Below are positions 10,045 through 19,011 of a DNA stretch of 64,000 nucleotides, one piece after another. The stretch is from contig JACKCG010000002.1 in NCBI GenBank assembly GCA_020634135.1, forward strand, positions 558,001 through 622,000, given 5' to 3'. This DNA is from Anaerolineaceae bacterium (GTDB lineage: Bacteria > Chloroflexota > Anaerolineae > Aggregatilineales > Phototrophicaceae). The stretch's first letter is position 1; each line of letters starts with the position of its first letter. The notes beneath the pieces were generated by a model. The model was not told the origin of the DNA, searched no databases, and saw only the letters and a program-made list of their open reading frames with translations. Made by a program: the position numbers and the translations under genes.

Positions 10045-10069
10045 AAACCAGGGGCAGCCCTGGTTTTTT
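10045..10069 (+). terminator. Rho-independent terminator
   Basis: AAACCAGGG / CCCTGGTTT with a GCAG loop and a T6 run, 14 bases after the acyltransferase stop. Confidence 0.85.
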
Positions 10070-10078
10070 GTGGGGAGA

Positions 10079-10593
10079 TTACCCCCCGGTTACCGGGCCA
10101 GGTGTGGGATAGATCGGGCCTTGCGGGTCGTCGGTGGGGGTGGGCGTCGCGGTGATGAAGCCCCCCTGGCGGTTGGGAAGGGCGGTAGGCGGTAGGCTCT
10201 CGCCCGTGATCGGGCCAGGTGTGGGGTTAATCGGGATGGCGGGAACGGCTGTCGGTTGCAGGGGCACACCGAATGGTTGGCCGAGTTCCACCCGACGGTT
10301 CAGGGCTTGTTTCATATCCTCGAAATAGTCGTAGACCACCATATCGGGCAGCGCCTGGGGATACCCTGCGCCAGCGCGACTCCCCATTGGGCTGCGGTGT
10401 CGCGGCGGGCCATCACAGTGACGATCATCGTGAAATTCGCTGGAATCAGTCGCGGGAGTTCCAGGTCGCTGACCACCGTTGGCAAGTAGCGCTCCCAATA
10501 TTGCCGGGCAGCATCAAACAACCATTCCGCACCCAGGTTCGGCGCGACCAGTAAAAAGTGATAGTCAGGGAAGCGATCCGGTGTTGCTTGCAT
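10079..10593 (-). CDS. Hypothetical protein with Pro/Thr-rich C-terminus, frameshifted
   Basis: Two reading-frame segments join at a GGGG run near 10368 into one protein of about 170 residues. The N-terminal part (residues 1-100) begins MQATPDRFPDYHFLL and looks globular. The last 60 residues are low-complexity Pro/Thr/Gly with the repeated unit 'PTPGPxTG'. The family is not recognised and there is no signal peptide from this ATG, although the Pro/Thr tail resembles secreted proteins in this window. A longer N-terminus hidden by another frame change cannot be excluded. Convergent with the acyltransferase gene. Confidence 0.4.
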
Positions 10594-10684
10594 AAGATTA
10601 TCTTACCACAGCAGACGCATTGACACAGGTAGAATATTTGTTCTATTATGGTGATACGGCTATCGCGTGAATATGGGGGAAACA

Positions 10685-11158
10685 ATGACACTCGACACAC
10701 AGTTGCTCGATACCTGGAACATTCACAACCGAATCATTTTCTATATTCTGGATGCGCTCACGCCGGAATCCCTGGCCGGAGTCCCTGCCGGTAAGGGGCG
10801 CAGCGTCGGGCATATCCTGGCGCATATTCATAATGTGCGGCTCATGTGGCTGAATGCCGCCGCGCCTGACCTGATTGGGGAAATGGAGAAAATCCCGACC
10901 CGCAAAAAGGACGCGGTCACATTGGCGTTGCTGCGCGAGTCGCTCGAAGCCTCGAGCCAGGCGATGGAAGCGCTGTTTAAGCGGGGTTTTGAGAAGGGCA
11001 AAATCAGCGGCTTCAAACCACACCCCGCTGCCGCGTTTGGTTACTTTCTGGCGCATGAGTGGTATCACCTGGGCGAAACCGGAATGACGCTCTCCCAGGC
11101 GGGTTTCCCGCTGGATGAAAAGACCGCCTATGGTATATGGGAATGGGGGTCGCGCTAG
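10685..11158 (+). CDS. DinB-like four-helix protein
   Basis: About 157 residues. The ATG at 10685 follows GGGGGAA; an in-frame ATG at 10673 is the alternative. The pattern fits the DinB/YfiT superfamily: a first helix with 'IHNRIIFYILDALTPESL', then 'SVGHILAHIHNVRLMW' and a late 'LAHEWYHLGE'. The His residues of the second and last motifs are those that bind a divalent metal in the family. Members are metal-dependent thiol S-transferases or of unknown function. Its downstream neighbour, the S9 peptidase, starts 40 bases later in the same direction, so co-transcription is possible. Confidence 0.75.
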   Translation: MTLDTQLLDTWNIHNRIIFYILDALTPESLAGVPAGKGRSVGHILAHIHNVRLMWLNAAAPDLIGEMEKIPTRKKDAVTLALLRESLEASSQAMEALFKRGFEKGKISGFKPHPAAAFGYFLAHEWYHLGETGMTLSQAGFPLDEKTAYGIWEWGSR

Positions 11159-11197
11159 GGTACACTTGGGCGAAAAACAGTCCAGGAGATGTCGCGC

Positions 11198-13356
11198 ATG
11201 ACCACTGCTAAACCCACATTTTCGATTGAAGCGCTGGCGGTTTTTCCTCTGCCGGGGATGGGCATTCCCGGCAGTTTCGCCTTCAGCCAGGACGACTCAC
11301 GGCTGATGTACCTGTATGGCGGGGTGGCCCGCTGCAACAACTTTATACGCTGGATGTTATCAGTGGCGAGAAGCGTGTGCTGGTTGCGCCGCCGGGGGGT
11401 GGCGTCAAAGAAGGCGAACTTTCCCGCGAAGAAGAACTGCGTCGCCAGCGGGAACGGATGCTCACGGTAGGGATCACTCACTTTTACCGGGCCAGGACAA
11501 CGGAACGTCTGCTGCTGCCAGTCGCCGGGGATGTCTACCTGTACGATGATGCGGGAGGGCTGCGGAAACTGGTGGATTGCGCCGGAAGTCCCCCCGCGCA
11601 AAATCCGGCTCTTTCGCCCGATGGGGCGTGGGTGGCCTATGTGCAGGATGCTGAAGTATACGTCATCCCGGCTGCGGCAGGTAGCACTGCGCGGCAGATC
11701 ACCGGTGGGGCGCGCGGCACGGGCAAGACCAACGGCCTGGCGGAATACATCGCGCAGGAGGAACTGGCGCGGCGCGAGGGCTTCTGGTGGTCGCCGGACA
11801 GCCGCCAGATGGCCTATGCTGAAGTGGATGAAACGCATATCCCGGTCTACCGTATCGTACACCAGGGCAAGGACAGTACGGTGGATGACGCTTACGAAGA
11901 TCACCGTTACCCCTTTGCCGGGGAAGCCAATGCACGGGTACGGCTGGCGGTGGTGAACCGGGAGGGTGGTGCGCCGGTCTGGATGGATACCGACTATGAT
12001 GAGGAAGTCTATCTGGCCCGCGTGTTCTGGTGGCCGGATGGTGTTCTCGGCGCGGAAATCCTCAGCCGTGACCAGAGCTGGCTCGACCTTGTGCGTTTTG
12101 ACAGCGGGAACGGGGCGCGGACATCGGTTCTGCGGGAGACCAGCGATTACTGGGTGAGTCTGCGGACGCAGCACTTCATCCCTCTGGAAGCGGGTGGCTT
12201 CCTGTGGGCGTCGGAGCGTTCCGGCTTCAATCACATTTACCACTACGGCGCGGACGGCAAACTGGTGCGTCCGTTGACCGCCGGGGAGTGGGTCGTGGAT
12301 GAAATTGCGGCGGTGGATGAAGCGAATGGTCTCGTCTACTTCGCCGGAAACCGGGAACATCCTGCCGAGCGCCACTTGTATGGCGTTCCGCTGGCGGGCG
12401 GGGAAGTCCGGCGCATCACGTCCGAACCCGGAATACATGAAGTCACCCTTGATAATGCGTGTGCGCGCTTCGTGGATGTTTTCAGCGCGGTTGACCAACC
12501 GCCGGTAGTAACGCTGCGGGCGCTGGCCGATGGCGCGGCGCTCCATCCGGTTCATACCCCGAACGATCCCCGTTTGGCAGACTACGCCCTCCAGCCGCCC
12601 GAACTGGTGACGCTATCTAATCGTGATGGCCTCACGCTGCATGGCGCGGTCTACCGTCCCCCGGCGCAGTTTGGCCCCGGCCCGTATCCTACGATAGTGC
12701 AGGTCTACGGCGGCCCTGGCCCGCAGCTTGTGGCTAACCAGTGGCTGGTCACCGCCAACTTGCAGATTCAGTATTTGCGCCAACAAGGTTTTCTGGTCTT
12801 CCGGTTGGATAACCGGGGGAGCGCCCGGCGTGGGCTGGCCTTTGAAGGGGCGCTCAGGCACCGCATGGGTACGGTTGAAGTGGATGACCAGATAGACGGC
12901 GTGCGCTGGCTGGTCGAGCAGGGGCTGGCCGACCCGGAACGAGTCGGCGTCTTCGGCTGGAGCTACGGCGGTTATATGACGCTGATGTGCCTGGCGAAAG
13001 CGCCCGATATTTTCAAGGTCGGGGTAGCGGGGGCGCCGGTCACGGCCTGGGATGGCTACGACACGGGCTACACCGAACGTTACATGGGCACGCCACAGTC
13101 CAACCCGGAAGGATACGCGGCGGGCAGCGTGATGACCCATGCGGAGAACATACGGGGTAAGCTGCTGCTGGTACACGGGATGATTGATGAGAATGTGCAT
13201 TTCCGCCACACGGCCCGGCTGATGAATGCCCTCAACCGCGCTCGCATTGCCTATGATGTGCTGCTCTTTCCCGATGAACGCCACATGCCGCGCCTCCCGG
13301 CTGACCGCGTATACCTGAACGAGCGGATTGTGGGCTACTTCCAGCAGCATTTATAA
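11198..13356 (+). CDS. S9 family prolyl oligopeptidase (dipeptidyl-peptidase IV-like), one frameshift
   Basis: About 720 residues after bridging a frame change in a GGGG run near 11322. The ATG at 11198 has CCAGGAG about 10 bases upstream; the ATG at 11189 is too close to it. The N-terminal 460 residues form repeated beta-blade segments of a DPP4-type propeller ('SPDGAWVAYV', 'WSPDSRQMAY'). The C-terminal alpha/beta hydrolase carries the catalytic triad: Ser in 'GWSYGGYM', Asp in 'HGMIDENV' and His in 'DERHMPR'. The family removes dipeptides or short peptides ending in Pro or Ala. No signal peptide is apparent, so the location is uncertain. The last 71 bases of coding sequence are repeated at 14133-14203, beyond the vapBC pair. 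Confidence 0.9.
13279..13349 (+). repeat. Direct repeat copy 1 (end of the S9 peptidase gene)
   Basis: 71 bases identical to 14133-14203. This copy is the functional 3' end of the peptidase gene, encoding 'RHMPRLPADRV...' up to four residues before the stop, including the catalytic His. Confidence 0.9.
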
Positions 13357-13453
13357 GATTCAGGCGTTTTGCAGCGAAACGTATCATACACTTGTTCGTG
13401 ATGACACAGGAGTTTTCAAACTTTTTGCGCTCGGTTGTGGAGGTGGATGGGTC

Positions 13454-13855
13454 TCATGCCTCCCAATCTTCGATTTGCAGATTGGGAATCCGGCTAAATT
13501 CACGAGTATTATGGGTCACAACGATTAGCCCGTGTACCAGCGCAATCGCGGCGATTTGCATATCGTAGGGGCCAATTGGTGTACCTGCTGCTTCCAGATG
13601 AGCGCGAATTCGTCCAAACTCATTGGCGGCGCTTTCATCAAAAACGAGATGGGCAAAACGAACGAAAAAAAGCATCCTGTCTGGCGCGGGAACGTTCAGG
13701 ATGCTCACTTTTGCTGAACCAAAGAACATTTCACCCATCGTCACTGTGCTGATAGTTATGTCGGTATCGGCTATCAAACGTATCCGTTCACGGATTTGAG
13801 GGGCGCGTCCGTTGATATAGCGGATACAGGTATTGGTGTCCAGCAGATATTTCAT
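13454..13855 (-). CDS. vapC: VapC-like PIN-domain toxin
   Basis: A 133-residue PIN-domain ribonuclease, typical length for VapC toxins that cleave tRNA or rRNA. The acidic metal-binding residues are visible: Asp6 in 'LLDTNT', Glu42 in 'MGEMFFG' and Asp98 in 'PYDMQIAA'. Asn115 in 'VTHNTREF' is the usual fourth conserved residue. The start codon overlaps the stop of the upstream antitoxin gene by 4 bases (ATGA), the standard operon form that couples antitoxin and toxin translation. The pair lies between two copies of the peptidase gene end, suggesting insertion. Confidence 0.9.
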   Translation of the reverse strand: MKYLLDTNTCIRYINGRAPQIRERIRLIADTDITISTVTMGEMFFGSAKVSILNVPAPDRMLFFVRFAHLVFDESAANEFGRIRAHLEAAGTPIGPYDMQIAAIALVHGLIVVTHNTREFSRIPNLQIEDWEA

Positions 13856-14079
13856 TCAACTTCATCCCGTACATCGGGGTAAAGCGGTTGGTTACGCTCA
13901 ATCGGATCGTCTGCCAGACTGCCGTAGGTTAGATCAATGAACTGTTCCCAGGGCATACGACGATAGGCTTCCACCTCAATATCTTCCTTGAGCGCATGGC
14001 TGAGATGTTCAAGCAGGCGCACTTTTTCCACTAAGGTCATGCGGGCTGTGAGTTGGACAGCTTCTTCATAGATGGTCAT
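13852..14079 (-). CDS. vapB: VapB-like antitoxin
   Basis: 75 residues, first gene of the toxin-antitoxin pair, starting after a GAAAGGGG ribosome site. The N-terminal half (MTIYEEAVQLTARMTLVEK) resembles the short helical, DUF2281/DUF104-like antitoxins rather than AbrB- or RHH-type ones. The acidic C-terminus (ending DVRDEVE) would bind and block the PIN toxin. A TACAAT -10 about 30 bases upstream is the likely promoter, which by family rule would be repressed by the VapBC complex. Function is inferred mainly from linkage. Confidence 0.75.
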   Translation of the reverse strand: MTIYEEAVQLTARMTLVEKVRLLEHLSHALKEDIEVEAYRRMPWEQFIDLTYGSLADDPIERNQPLYPDVRDEVE

Positions 14080-14132
14080 CGCAGACCCCTTTCACTATGC
14101 TCATATTGTACCATCATTCACCCGGGGATACG

Positions 14133-14203
14133 CGCCACATGCCGCGCCTCCCGGCTGACCGCGTATACCTGAACGAGCGGATTGTGGGCTACTTCCAGCA
14201 GCA
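14133..14203 (+). repeat. Direct repeat copy 2 (orphan peptidase gene end)
   Basis: 71 bases identical to 13279-13349, offset by 854 bases, followed by ACTATAA where copy 1 has TTTATAA. It could encode only the last 25 residues of the peptidase and has no start. It is a remnant produced when the vapBC segment entered or by local duplication. Confidence 0.9.
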
Positions 14204-14247
14204 ACTATAAAGGCAGGCGGTACGTCACTCATTTTATAGCGCCAATT

Positions 14248-14280
14248 TTATACCCGGTTTTCTGACAAGCCGGGTATAAT
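14248..14280 (+). promoter_or_regulatory. Inverted repeat overlapping the MFS gene -10 element
   Basis: TTATACCCGG and CCGGGTATAA are perfect 10-base inverted arms 12 bases apart. The right arm contains TATAAT (14275-14280), the probable -10. This is the geometry of a repressor operator at a drug-exporter promoter, although a transcribed hairpin is possible. Confidence 0.5.
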
Positions 14281-14320
14281 TATGTCATGTACAGAACGCC
14301 TATACTATGAGAGACTGTTC

Positions 14321-15640
14321 ATGACTACTCGGCACTTGCGAACCTTTTACGCACTGATCTTAGCACAGGTTGTATCGCTCATCGGCAGCCGTATCAGCGG
14401 GTTAGCGATGAGCATCTGGGTGTACCAGGAAACAGGGGACGCGACACCGCTGGCGCTGGTGCAGTTCTTCGGGTTTTTGCCGAGTGTCATCGCCGCCGGC
14501 GCTGCCGGGGTCATGGCGGATCGTTATGACCGCCGCTATGTGATGGCGCTGGCGGATGCCGGGCAGGCAGTCGGCACGGTTTTTCTGTTCATCAGCTTTG
14601 CCTCCGGGGATTTTCAACTCTGGCATCTGTACGCCGTGACGCTGCTCCAGGCAGTTTTTCGTATGTTCCAGAGTCCGGCGTTTCTGGCTTCGGTGACGAT
14701 GCTCGTGCCGGATGAACACCGGGACCGGGCCAACGCCGTCCAGCAGTTGAGCGGGCCATTCACCGGTATTGTCGCCCCGGCTATCGCGGGGATCATTTAC
14801 AGCCTTGTGCAGGTGACCGGCGCGATTCTGATTGACCTGGCGACATTCTTTGTGGCGGTGGCGATTGTCCTCAGCATCCACATTCCCCGCCCGGCGCAAA
14901 CCGCCGAGGGCAAGGCAGCGCGCGGCTCAGTCTGGCGCGAAGTTTGGGGCGGGGTGCTGTATCTGTGGGGGCGGCGTCCCTTGTTCGCTCTGATTTTGCA
15001 CATGGCGCTCCTGAATCTGCTGATTAGCGGCGTGAGCGTGTTGATGACCCCCTATATCCTGGCGCGTACCGGGAGTGAGGCCACGCTGGGGATCATCCTG
15101 GCGGTGATGAATGGTGGCGCGGTAGTCGGCAGCCTCGTGATGGGGGTGTGGGGCAAAAAGCCGCGCTCGCGGGTGCGAGTCAGCCTGTTGGGGATTATCG
15201 TGATGGGGTTGTTCTTCGCCGGGCTGGGAATCAGCCAGGTTGCAGTATTCATGGCTCTGACATTGTTTTTTGTGATGTTCAGCCTGCCGTTTATCAGCGC
15301 ATCGTTCCGCTCGATGTTGCAGCTCAAGGTTGCGCCGGATATTCAGGGGCGGGTGTTTGCCGTCACGACTCAGTTGGCAACGCTGCTCATGCCGGTATCG
15401 TTCTTGCTGGTGGGGCCGCTGGCTGACAGCGTGTTTGAACCAGCAGTCGGTCAGGCCGGGTGGCAGGCCGTCGCGCCGCTGGTGGGCAGCAGCGCCGGTT
15501 CCGGCATGGGGCTGATGATGGTGATTGGCGGCACAATGGCTGTGCTGCTGACGCTGGTTATCTACACTGTCCCGGCCATCCGCAACCTGGAAACCGTACT
15601 GCCCGACTACCAGCCTGTCGCTGTGCCTGTGGGGGATTGA
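14321..15640 (+). CDS. MFS transporter (exporter type)
   Basis: About 439 residues with roughly 12 hydrophobic segments. The ATG at 14321 was chosen over an upstream ATG at 14282, which would place a polar extension before the first membrane helix. The loop motif 'GVMADRYDRRYVMALAD' between helices 2 and 3 matches the MFS signature GxxaDrxgRrxvl. 'LSGPFTGIVAPAIAG' and the second-half motif 'WGKKPRSRV' also fit the MFS_3/EntS-like group of macrolide and siderophore exporters. It acts in the cytoplasmic membrane; the substrate is unknown. The inverted repeat over its promoter suggests regulated expression, but no regulator gene lies next to it. Confidence 0.85.
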   Translation: MTTRHLRTFYALILAQVVSLIGSRISGLAMSIWVYQETGDATPLALVQFFGFLPSVIAAGAAGVMADRYDRRYVMALADAGQAVGTVFLFISFASGDFQLWHLYAVTLLQAVFRMFQSPAFLASVTMLVPDEHRDRANAVQQLSGPFTGIVAPAIAGIIYSLVQVTGAILIDLATFFVAVAIVLSIHIPRPAQTAEGKAARGSVWREVWGGVLYLWGRRPLFALILHMALLNLLISGVSVLMTPYILARTGSEATLGIILAVMNGGAVVGSLVMGVWGKKPRSRVRVSLLGIIVMGLFFAGLGISQVAVFMALTLFFVMFSLPFISASFRSMLQLKVAPDIQGRVFAVTTQLATLLMPVSFLLVGPLADSVFEPAVGQAGWQAVAPLVGSSAGSGMGLMMVIGGTMAVLLTLVIYTVPAIRNLETVLPDYQPVAVPVGD

Positions 15641-15667
15641 TGCACAGGCAGTGTGGGCGCAGGCGAC

Positions 15668-17953
15668 TTAATAATCCCTGGCGCAACGGAAGCCAACGAA
15701 GGTAAACTTTATACCCGGTGAATAGCCGAGGCGGGTGGCGGCTCGCAAGTTTACCTCCGGCTCGGTGTTACCATAGCCCCCGCCGCGTATCGAGCGGGCG
15801 TTGCTCCGGCTGCTGCCATCTTCTCGTCCATCATCCTGAAGGTAGGGGTAGGGACGGTACAGGCTGCTCACCCATTCCCACACGTTCCCACTCATGTCCA
15901 GCGCCCCCACCCAGGATGCACCCGCCGTGCGTGTGCCAACCGGGGCCGTCCGATTGACGGAGTTAATGAGTGATACTGCGTTGTCTCGGTTGAATTCATT
16001 CCCCCAGGGGTAAACCAGGCCTTCCGGGCCGCGTGCGGCATACTCCCATTCAGCCTCAGTTGGCAGCCGTGCCTCGCGCTGTGCGCAATAATCACGGGCT
16101 TCGAACCAGGTGATGTTCTCTACCGGAAGTGTGTCTCCGGCAAACTGGTTCGGGCTGGCCTGCTGTCCGCCTAGGCGGGCGAAATCGGCCTGATTGACTT
16201 CGGTCTGGTCTATCCAGAAAGGTGCATCAAAACAGACTTCGTGAACCGGCTTCTCATTCACATAATTGCCGTCTTCACTGCCCATGTCAAAACAGCCCGC
16301 CGGCACGAGCATCATAGTGACACCATCAAAATTGCGCGTGATGGGGTCAATCACCGTCTGAATAGTAACCAGATAGGTGGCGACCCAGCCCTCGGTGCCA
16401 TCAGCCAGGCGGATCTGAACCCACGACTTATCCTCAGTCTCGCCTATAGCATTCCCTGTCTCTCCGCGTGGCAGTGTTCCGACTACACCGAAATTTGTCC
16501 CTGCTCCAGCGCGGACATTGATCGTCTGGTTGCCGTTGACGGTCACGAGACGCTGGGATGTCACTGCGGGCGGCGCGATTGCTGTCTGGGTAGCCTGCGC
16601 GGCCTGGGTAGCGGCAGCATCACGCTGTGCCTGCGCCAGTGCTGTCGCCTGTGCGATTTCTGTCGCCTGCACATCGGGCGTGGCGGTATCGGTGGGGGCA
16701 GCCGTCAGCGTCGGCGTCTCCGTCATAGTGGCGGTCAGCGTCGGCGTGCTGGTTGCCGTTGAGGTACTGGTGAGCGTCGGCGTCAGCGTGGGTGTATCGG
16801 TGGGCGTGTTCGTCTCCGTTGCGGTGGCCGTCGCGGTTGGTGTGCTGGTCGCTGTAGGCGTCGGTGTGTTCGTCGGTAGGGGCGTATTGGTTGGCACCCG
16901 CTGGGTTGCCAGCGCTGCGTTGGTGGCCTGTTCGTTGAGACTCGCCTGGGTAGCTGCGGCGGCCAGGGCTGTTTCGGTTTCTCTAGCCGCGCTGGTAGCT
17001 GTATAGTCCGGCGTGCGGGTCGGCGTGACGGTGGGTGTCTGGGTCGGGATGGGTGTAACGGTTGGTGTTGCGCTGGGTGTGCTGGTGGGCGTCTGGCTGG
17101 CGGTGGCGGTCTGGGAAGGTGTATAGGTGACTGTCGGTGTATCGGTGTAAGCCGCCGCCGTCTCGGATGCGTTTACGTCCTGGATTTCTCTTGAAATGAC
17201 GGTCTGCGTAATAAACTGTGTCATAATTGCGGATACGGTCGCATCTTTATCGGGAGTCGCGCTCGCCAATGCGGCGACCTGAGCGACGGCGGTTTCGGTC
17301 AGCAGGGCGTTCGCAGTGCCAATCGGGTCAAATATCGCTTCTCCCTGCCCAAACTGAAGGGTGCCGCTGGCAAGCAGCCCCAGGAACAGGACGATGACCA
17401 GCCCGGCCACTACGCCCGCGCCGATCAAAATGCGCTGGATATTCCGGCGGGCAGCCTGCTGCTCCCGCTTCTGGACGACGCCTTCCTGCTCACGGATGAT
17501 ATTAAGAAATTCAATCAGCCGGTTCATATCCCGGTGAAAATCGGGGTCGTGCCGCACCTGCACTACCTGAAGCGATGCGATGCGGTGCAGGCTCTCCGGT
17601 AAATCAGCCGGATTCGGGACACCGGCTTCATCCACCAGTACCGGAATGACCAGTAAGTCGGGCCTCGCCAGGCCATGTTCGACCTCCAGGCGCACGAAAT
17701 CTTCCGGGTTATGCAGCCGTTTATGGCCTTCTGAATCGGCGATATTAACCCATTTTTGCCCGATGATAATCAGTAAAACATTGCACTTCTGGAGTTCCGC
17801 CCCCAGCACTTCGGCAAAGGTTGAGCCGGGAGGAATCCGGTCAACATCCTTGAAGATATTATCCTCGCCGAAGGCTTCCACCAGACGGTCATAAATACGT
17901 CCTGATATAGCCCGGCTGTCATCGCGGCGGTAGGAGATGAAGATACGCGGCAT
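15668..17953 (-). CDS. Membrane-anchored TIR / SH3 / formylglycine-enzyme-like fusion
   Basis: 761 residues. Starts [14 protein letters not shown] after AAGGAC. Residues 1-140 are a bacterial TIR domain: 'FISYRRDD', '[11 protein letters not shown]', '[10 protein letters not shown]', and '[10 protein letters not shown]', whose Glu90 is in the position of the TIR NADase glutamate. A single membrane helix lies at about 174-196, placing TIR in the cytoplasm. A 250-residue extracellular low-complexity stretch of Thr/Ala/Pro follows, then a bacterial SH3 domain (about 480-545, '[19 protein letters not shown]'). From 547 to the end is a formylglycine-generating-enzyme/sulfatase-modifying fold ('[13 protein letters not shown]', '[12 protein letters not shown]', '[11 protein letters not shown]', 'VGFRCARDY'). 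True FGE activity cannot be claimed. The order suggests an outside sensor coupled to an inside TIR. Confidence 0.85.
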   Translation of the reverse strand: MPRIFISYRRDDSRAISGRIYDRLVEAFGEDNIFKDVDRIPPGSTFAEVLGAELQKCNVLLIIIGQKWVNIADSEGHKRLHNPEDFVRLEVEHGLARPDLLVIPVLVDEAGVPNPADLPESLHRIASLQVVQVRHDPDFHRDMNRLIEFLNIIREQEGVVQKREQQAARRNIQRILIGAGVVAGLVIVLFLGLLASGTLQFGQGEAIFDPIGTANALLTETAVAQVAALASATPDKDATVSAIMTQFITQTVISREIQDVNASETAAAYTDTPTVTYTPSQTATASQTPTSTPSATPTVTPIPTQTPTVTPTRTPDYTATSAARETETALAAAATQASLNEQATNAALATQRVPTNTPLPTNTPTPTATSTPTATATATETNTPTDTPTLTPTLTSTSTATSTPTLTATMTETPTLTAAPTDTATPDVQATEIAQATALAQAQRDAAATQAAQATQTAIAPPAVTSQRLVTVNGNQTINVRAGAGTNFGVVGTLPRGETGNAIGETEDKSWVQIRLADGTEGWVATYLVTIQTVIDPITRNFDGVTMMLVPAGCFDMGSEDGNYVNEKPVHEVCFDAPFWIDQTEVNQADFARLGGQQASPNQFAGDTLPVENITWFEARDYCAQREARLPTEAEWEYAARGPEGLVYPWGNEFNRDNAVSLINSVNRTAPVGTRTAGASWVGALDMSGNVWEWVSSLYRPYPYLQDDGREDGSSRSNARSIRGGGYGNTEPEVNLRAATRLGYSPGIKFTFVGFRCARDY

Positions 17954-18053
17954 TGCCCCGTCCTTAAGGCGAGAAATTCTCTATGTTGGGTTAATCTGGG
18001 ACTCGCGCGGTTCAGCCGTTTATTCTGTATTTCCGGTTTACTGCGCAACTTTC

Positions 18054-18293
18054 CTAATTATAACGCTCTGAGGTTTGTCCGCAATGATTGAACTGACATT
18101 TATTAGTCTTGTTCAAGATATTTTTGGTGATCCTCGTAGAGGGCGCATACTTCTCACACAATATTTCGAGTAAAGAATGTGGTGATGTACTCTTAGTTAA
18201 GAATTGGATATTATATCAATGTGGTTTCCCTAATAGTGGGCTATAATTTGGTGTGTTGTTTTTTATATATAGAAGCTCAACGCTACTACTTGG
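18054..18293. other. Divergent noncoding spacer
   Basis: AT-rich spacer between the TIR fusion and the DUF4230-like gene. The only clear signal is a TATAAT at 18242-18247 for the rightward gene. No RNA gene recognised. Confidence 0.5.
18242..18247 (+). promoter_or_regulatory. Candidate -10 element
   Basis: TATAAT preceded by GGGC, about 47 bases before the start at 18294. No convincing -35. Confidence 0.45.
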
Positions 18294-19010
18294 ATGAGCG
18301 GTGTGATTATGCAATTCTTCACTGTAATTTCAAACCTCCTCACACTGAAAGACTTTGTTATTTGGATTGGCGGGCTAGTGGTGGCATTGGGTACAGTCGG
18401 TGCCGCATGGTCTGTGCTTTCGCCACAATCCCCCGTACCAAACGCTGCAGCGATTTTGAGGAGCATCCAGGACACTGCATTGCTGGTTACTGAAATAGCC
18501 TTCTACGACGTCCATGTGAAATCAGGGATTATTGATGGTTTTGCCGGAGCGAACACATATTCAGGGGAATTTCGCGGGACAGGTGAAATCCACGCCGGGA
18601 TAGATTTGACTGACATGGCTGAGGGTGACATTGTTTTCAAGAACGGGACTTTTGAAATTACCGTTCCGGCACCTAAGTTTACGACTTGCATTTTGACGGA
18701 TTTTCGCCAGACATGGCAATCTCTCGTTTTATTTCAACCGGACTGGAATCGCTTGCGAGAATTCGCTAGTGTGGATGCTTACAATGCCATGACCTATCAA
18801 GGTGTAATCGGGGGTTTGCTTGATCTGGCGGAACAAAAAGCTGGCGATATAATTTCAGATATCGTCCACAATACGACTGGCCTGGATGTAATTCTGCATT
18901 TCAGTGAAGCCGGGCGTGGGGACAAGTCAGACCCGCGCTGTACTCCGGCATTTCCGCCGGGCTGGGGAAAGGAAGATGCCAGTTACTTCTGGGTACGACT
19001 GCCGAGCTAG
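18294..19010 (+). CDS. DUF4230-like membrane-anchored protein
   Basis: 238 residues. A single N-terminal membrane helix (about 18-40, 'FVIWIGGLVVALGTVGAAW') is followed by an external domain. The pattern 'ALLVTEIAFYDVHVKSG', then 'GTGEIHAGIDLTDM', 'GTFEITVPAPKF' resembles DUF4230, in which a charged strand is followed by 'xaGvDLsxi' and 'vxltLPxpxi'. That assignment is from memory of the family pattern. Function is unknown. Base composition is lower in GC than its neighbours (many AAT, TTT and ATT codons), which could mark transferred DNA. It converges on selA with only one base between the two stops. An alternative ATG lies at 18309. Confidence 0.6.
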   Translation: MSGVIMQFFTVISNLLTLKDFVIWIGGLVVALGTVGAAWSVLSPQSPVPNAAAILRSIQDTALLVTEIAFYDVHVKSGIIDGFAGANTYSGEFRGTGEIHAGIDLTDMAEGDIVFKNGTFEITVPAPKFTTCILTDFRQTWQSLVLFQPDWNRLREFASVDAYNAMTYQGVIGGLLDLAEQKAGDIISDIVHNTTGLDVILHFSEAGRGDKSDPRCTPAFPPGWGKEDASYFWVRLPS

Positions 19011-19011
19011 A

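Noticed and set aside
11155..12555. 466-codon open frame on the minus strand
   Set aside because: Entirely antisense to the S9 peptidase propeller; composition is that of a high-GC shadow frame, with no domain or ribosome site.
15668..15900. Variable region of a diversity-generating retroelement in the FGE-like domain
   Set aside because: The fold is used by such systems, but the end is not rich in AAC/AAT codons, no template repeat was seen and no reverse transcriptase is in the window.
16600..17150. Repetitive GTCGGCGT-type sequence suggesting a tandem repeat or CRISPR
   Set aside because: It encodes the Thr/Pro-rich stalk of the TIR fusion; units are irregular and there are no spacers.
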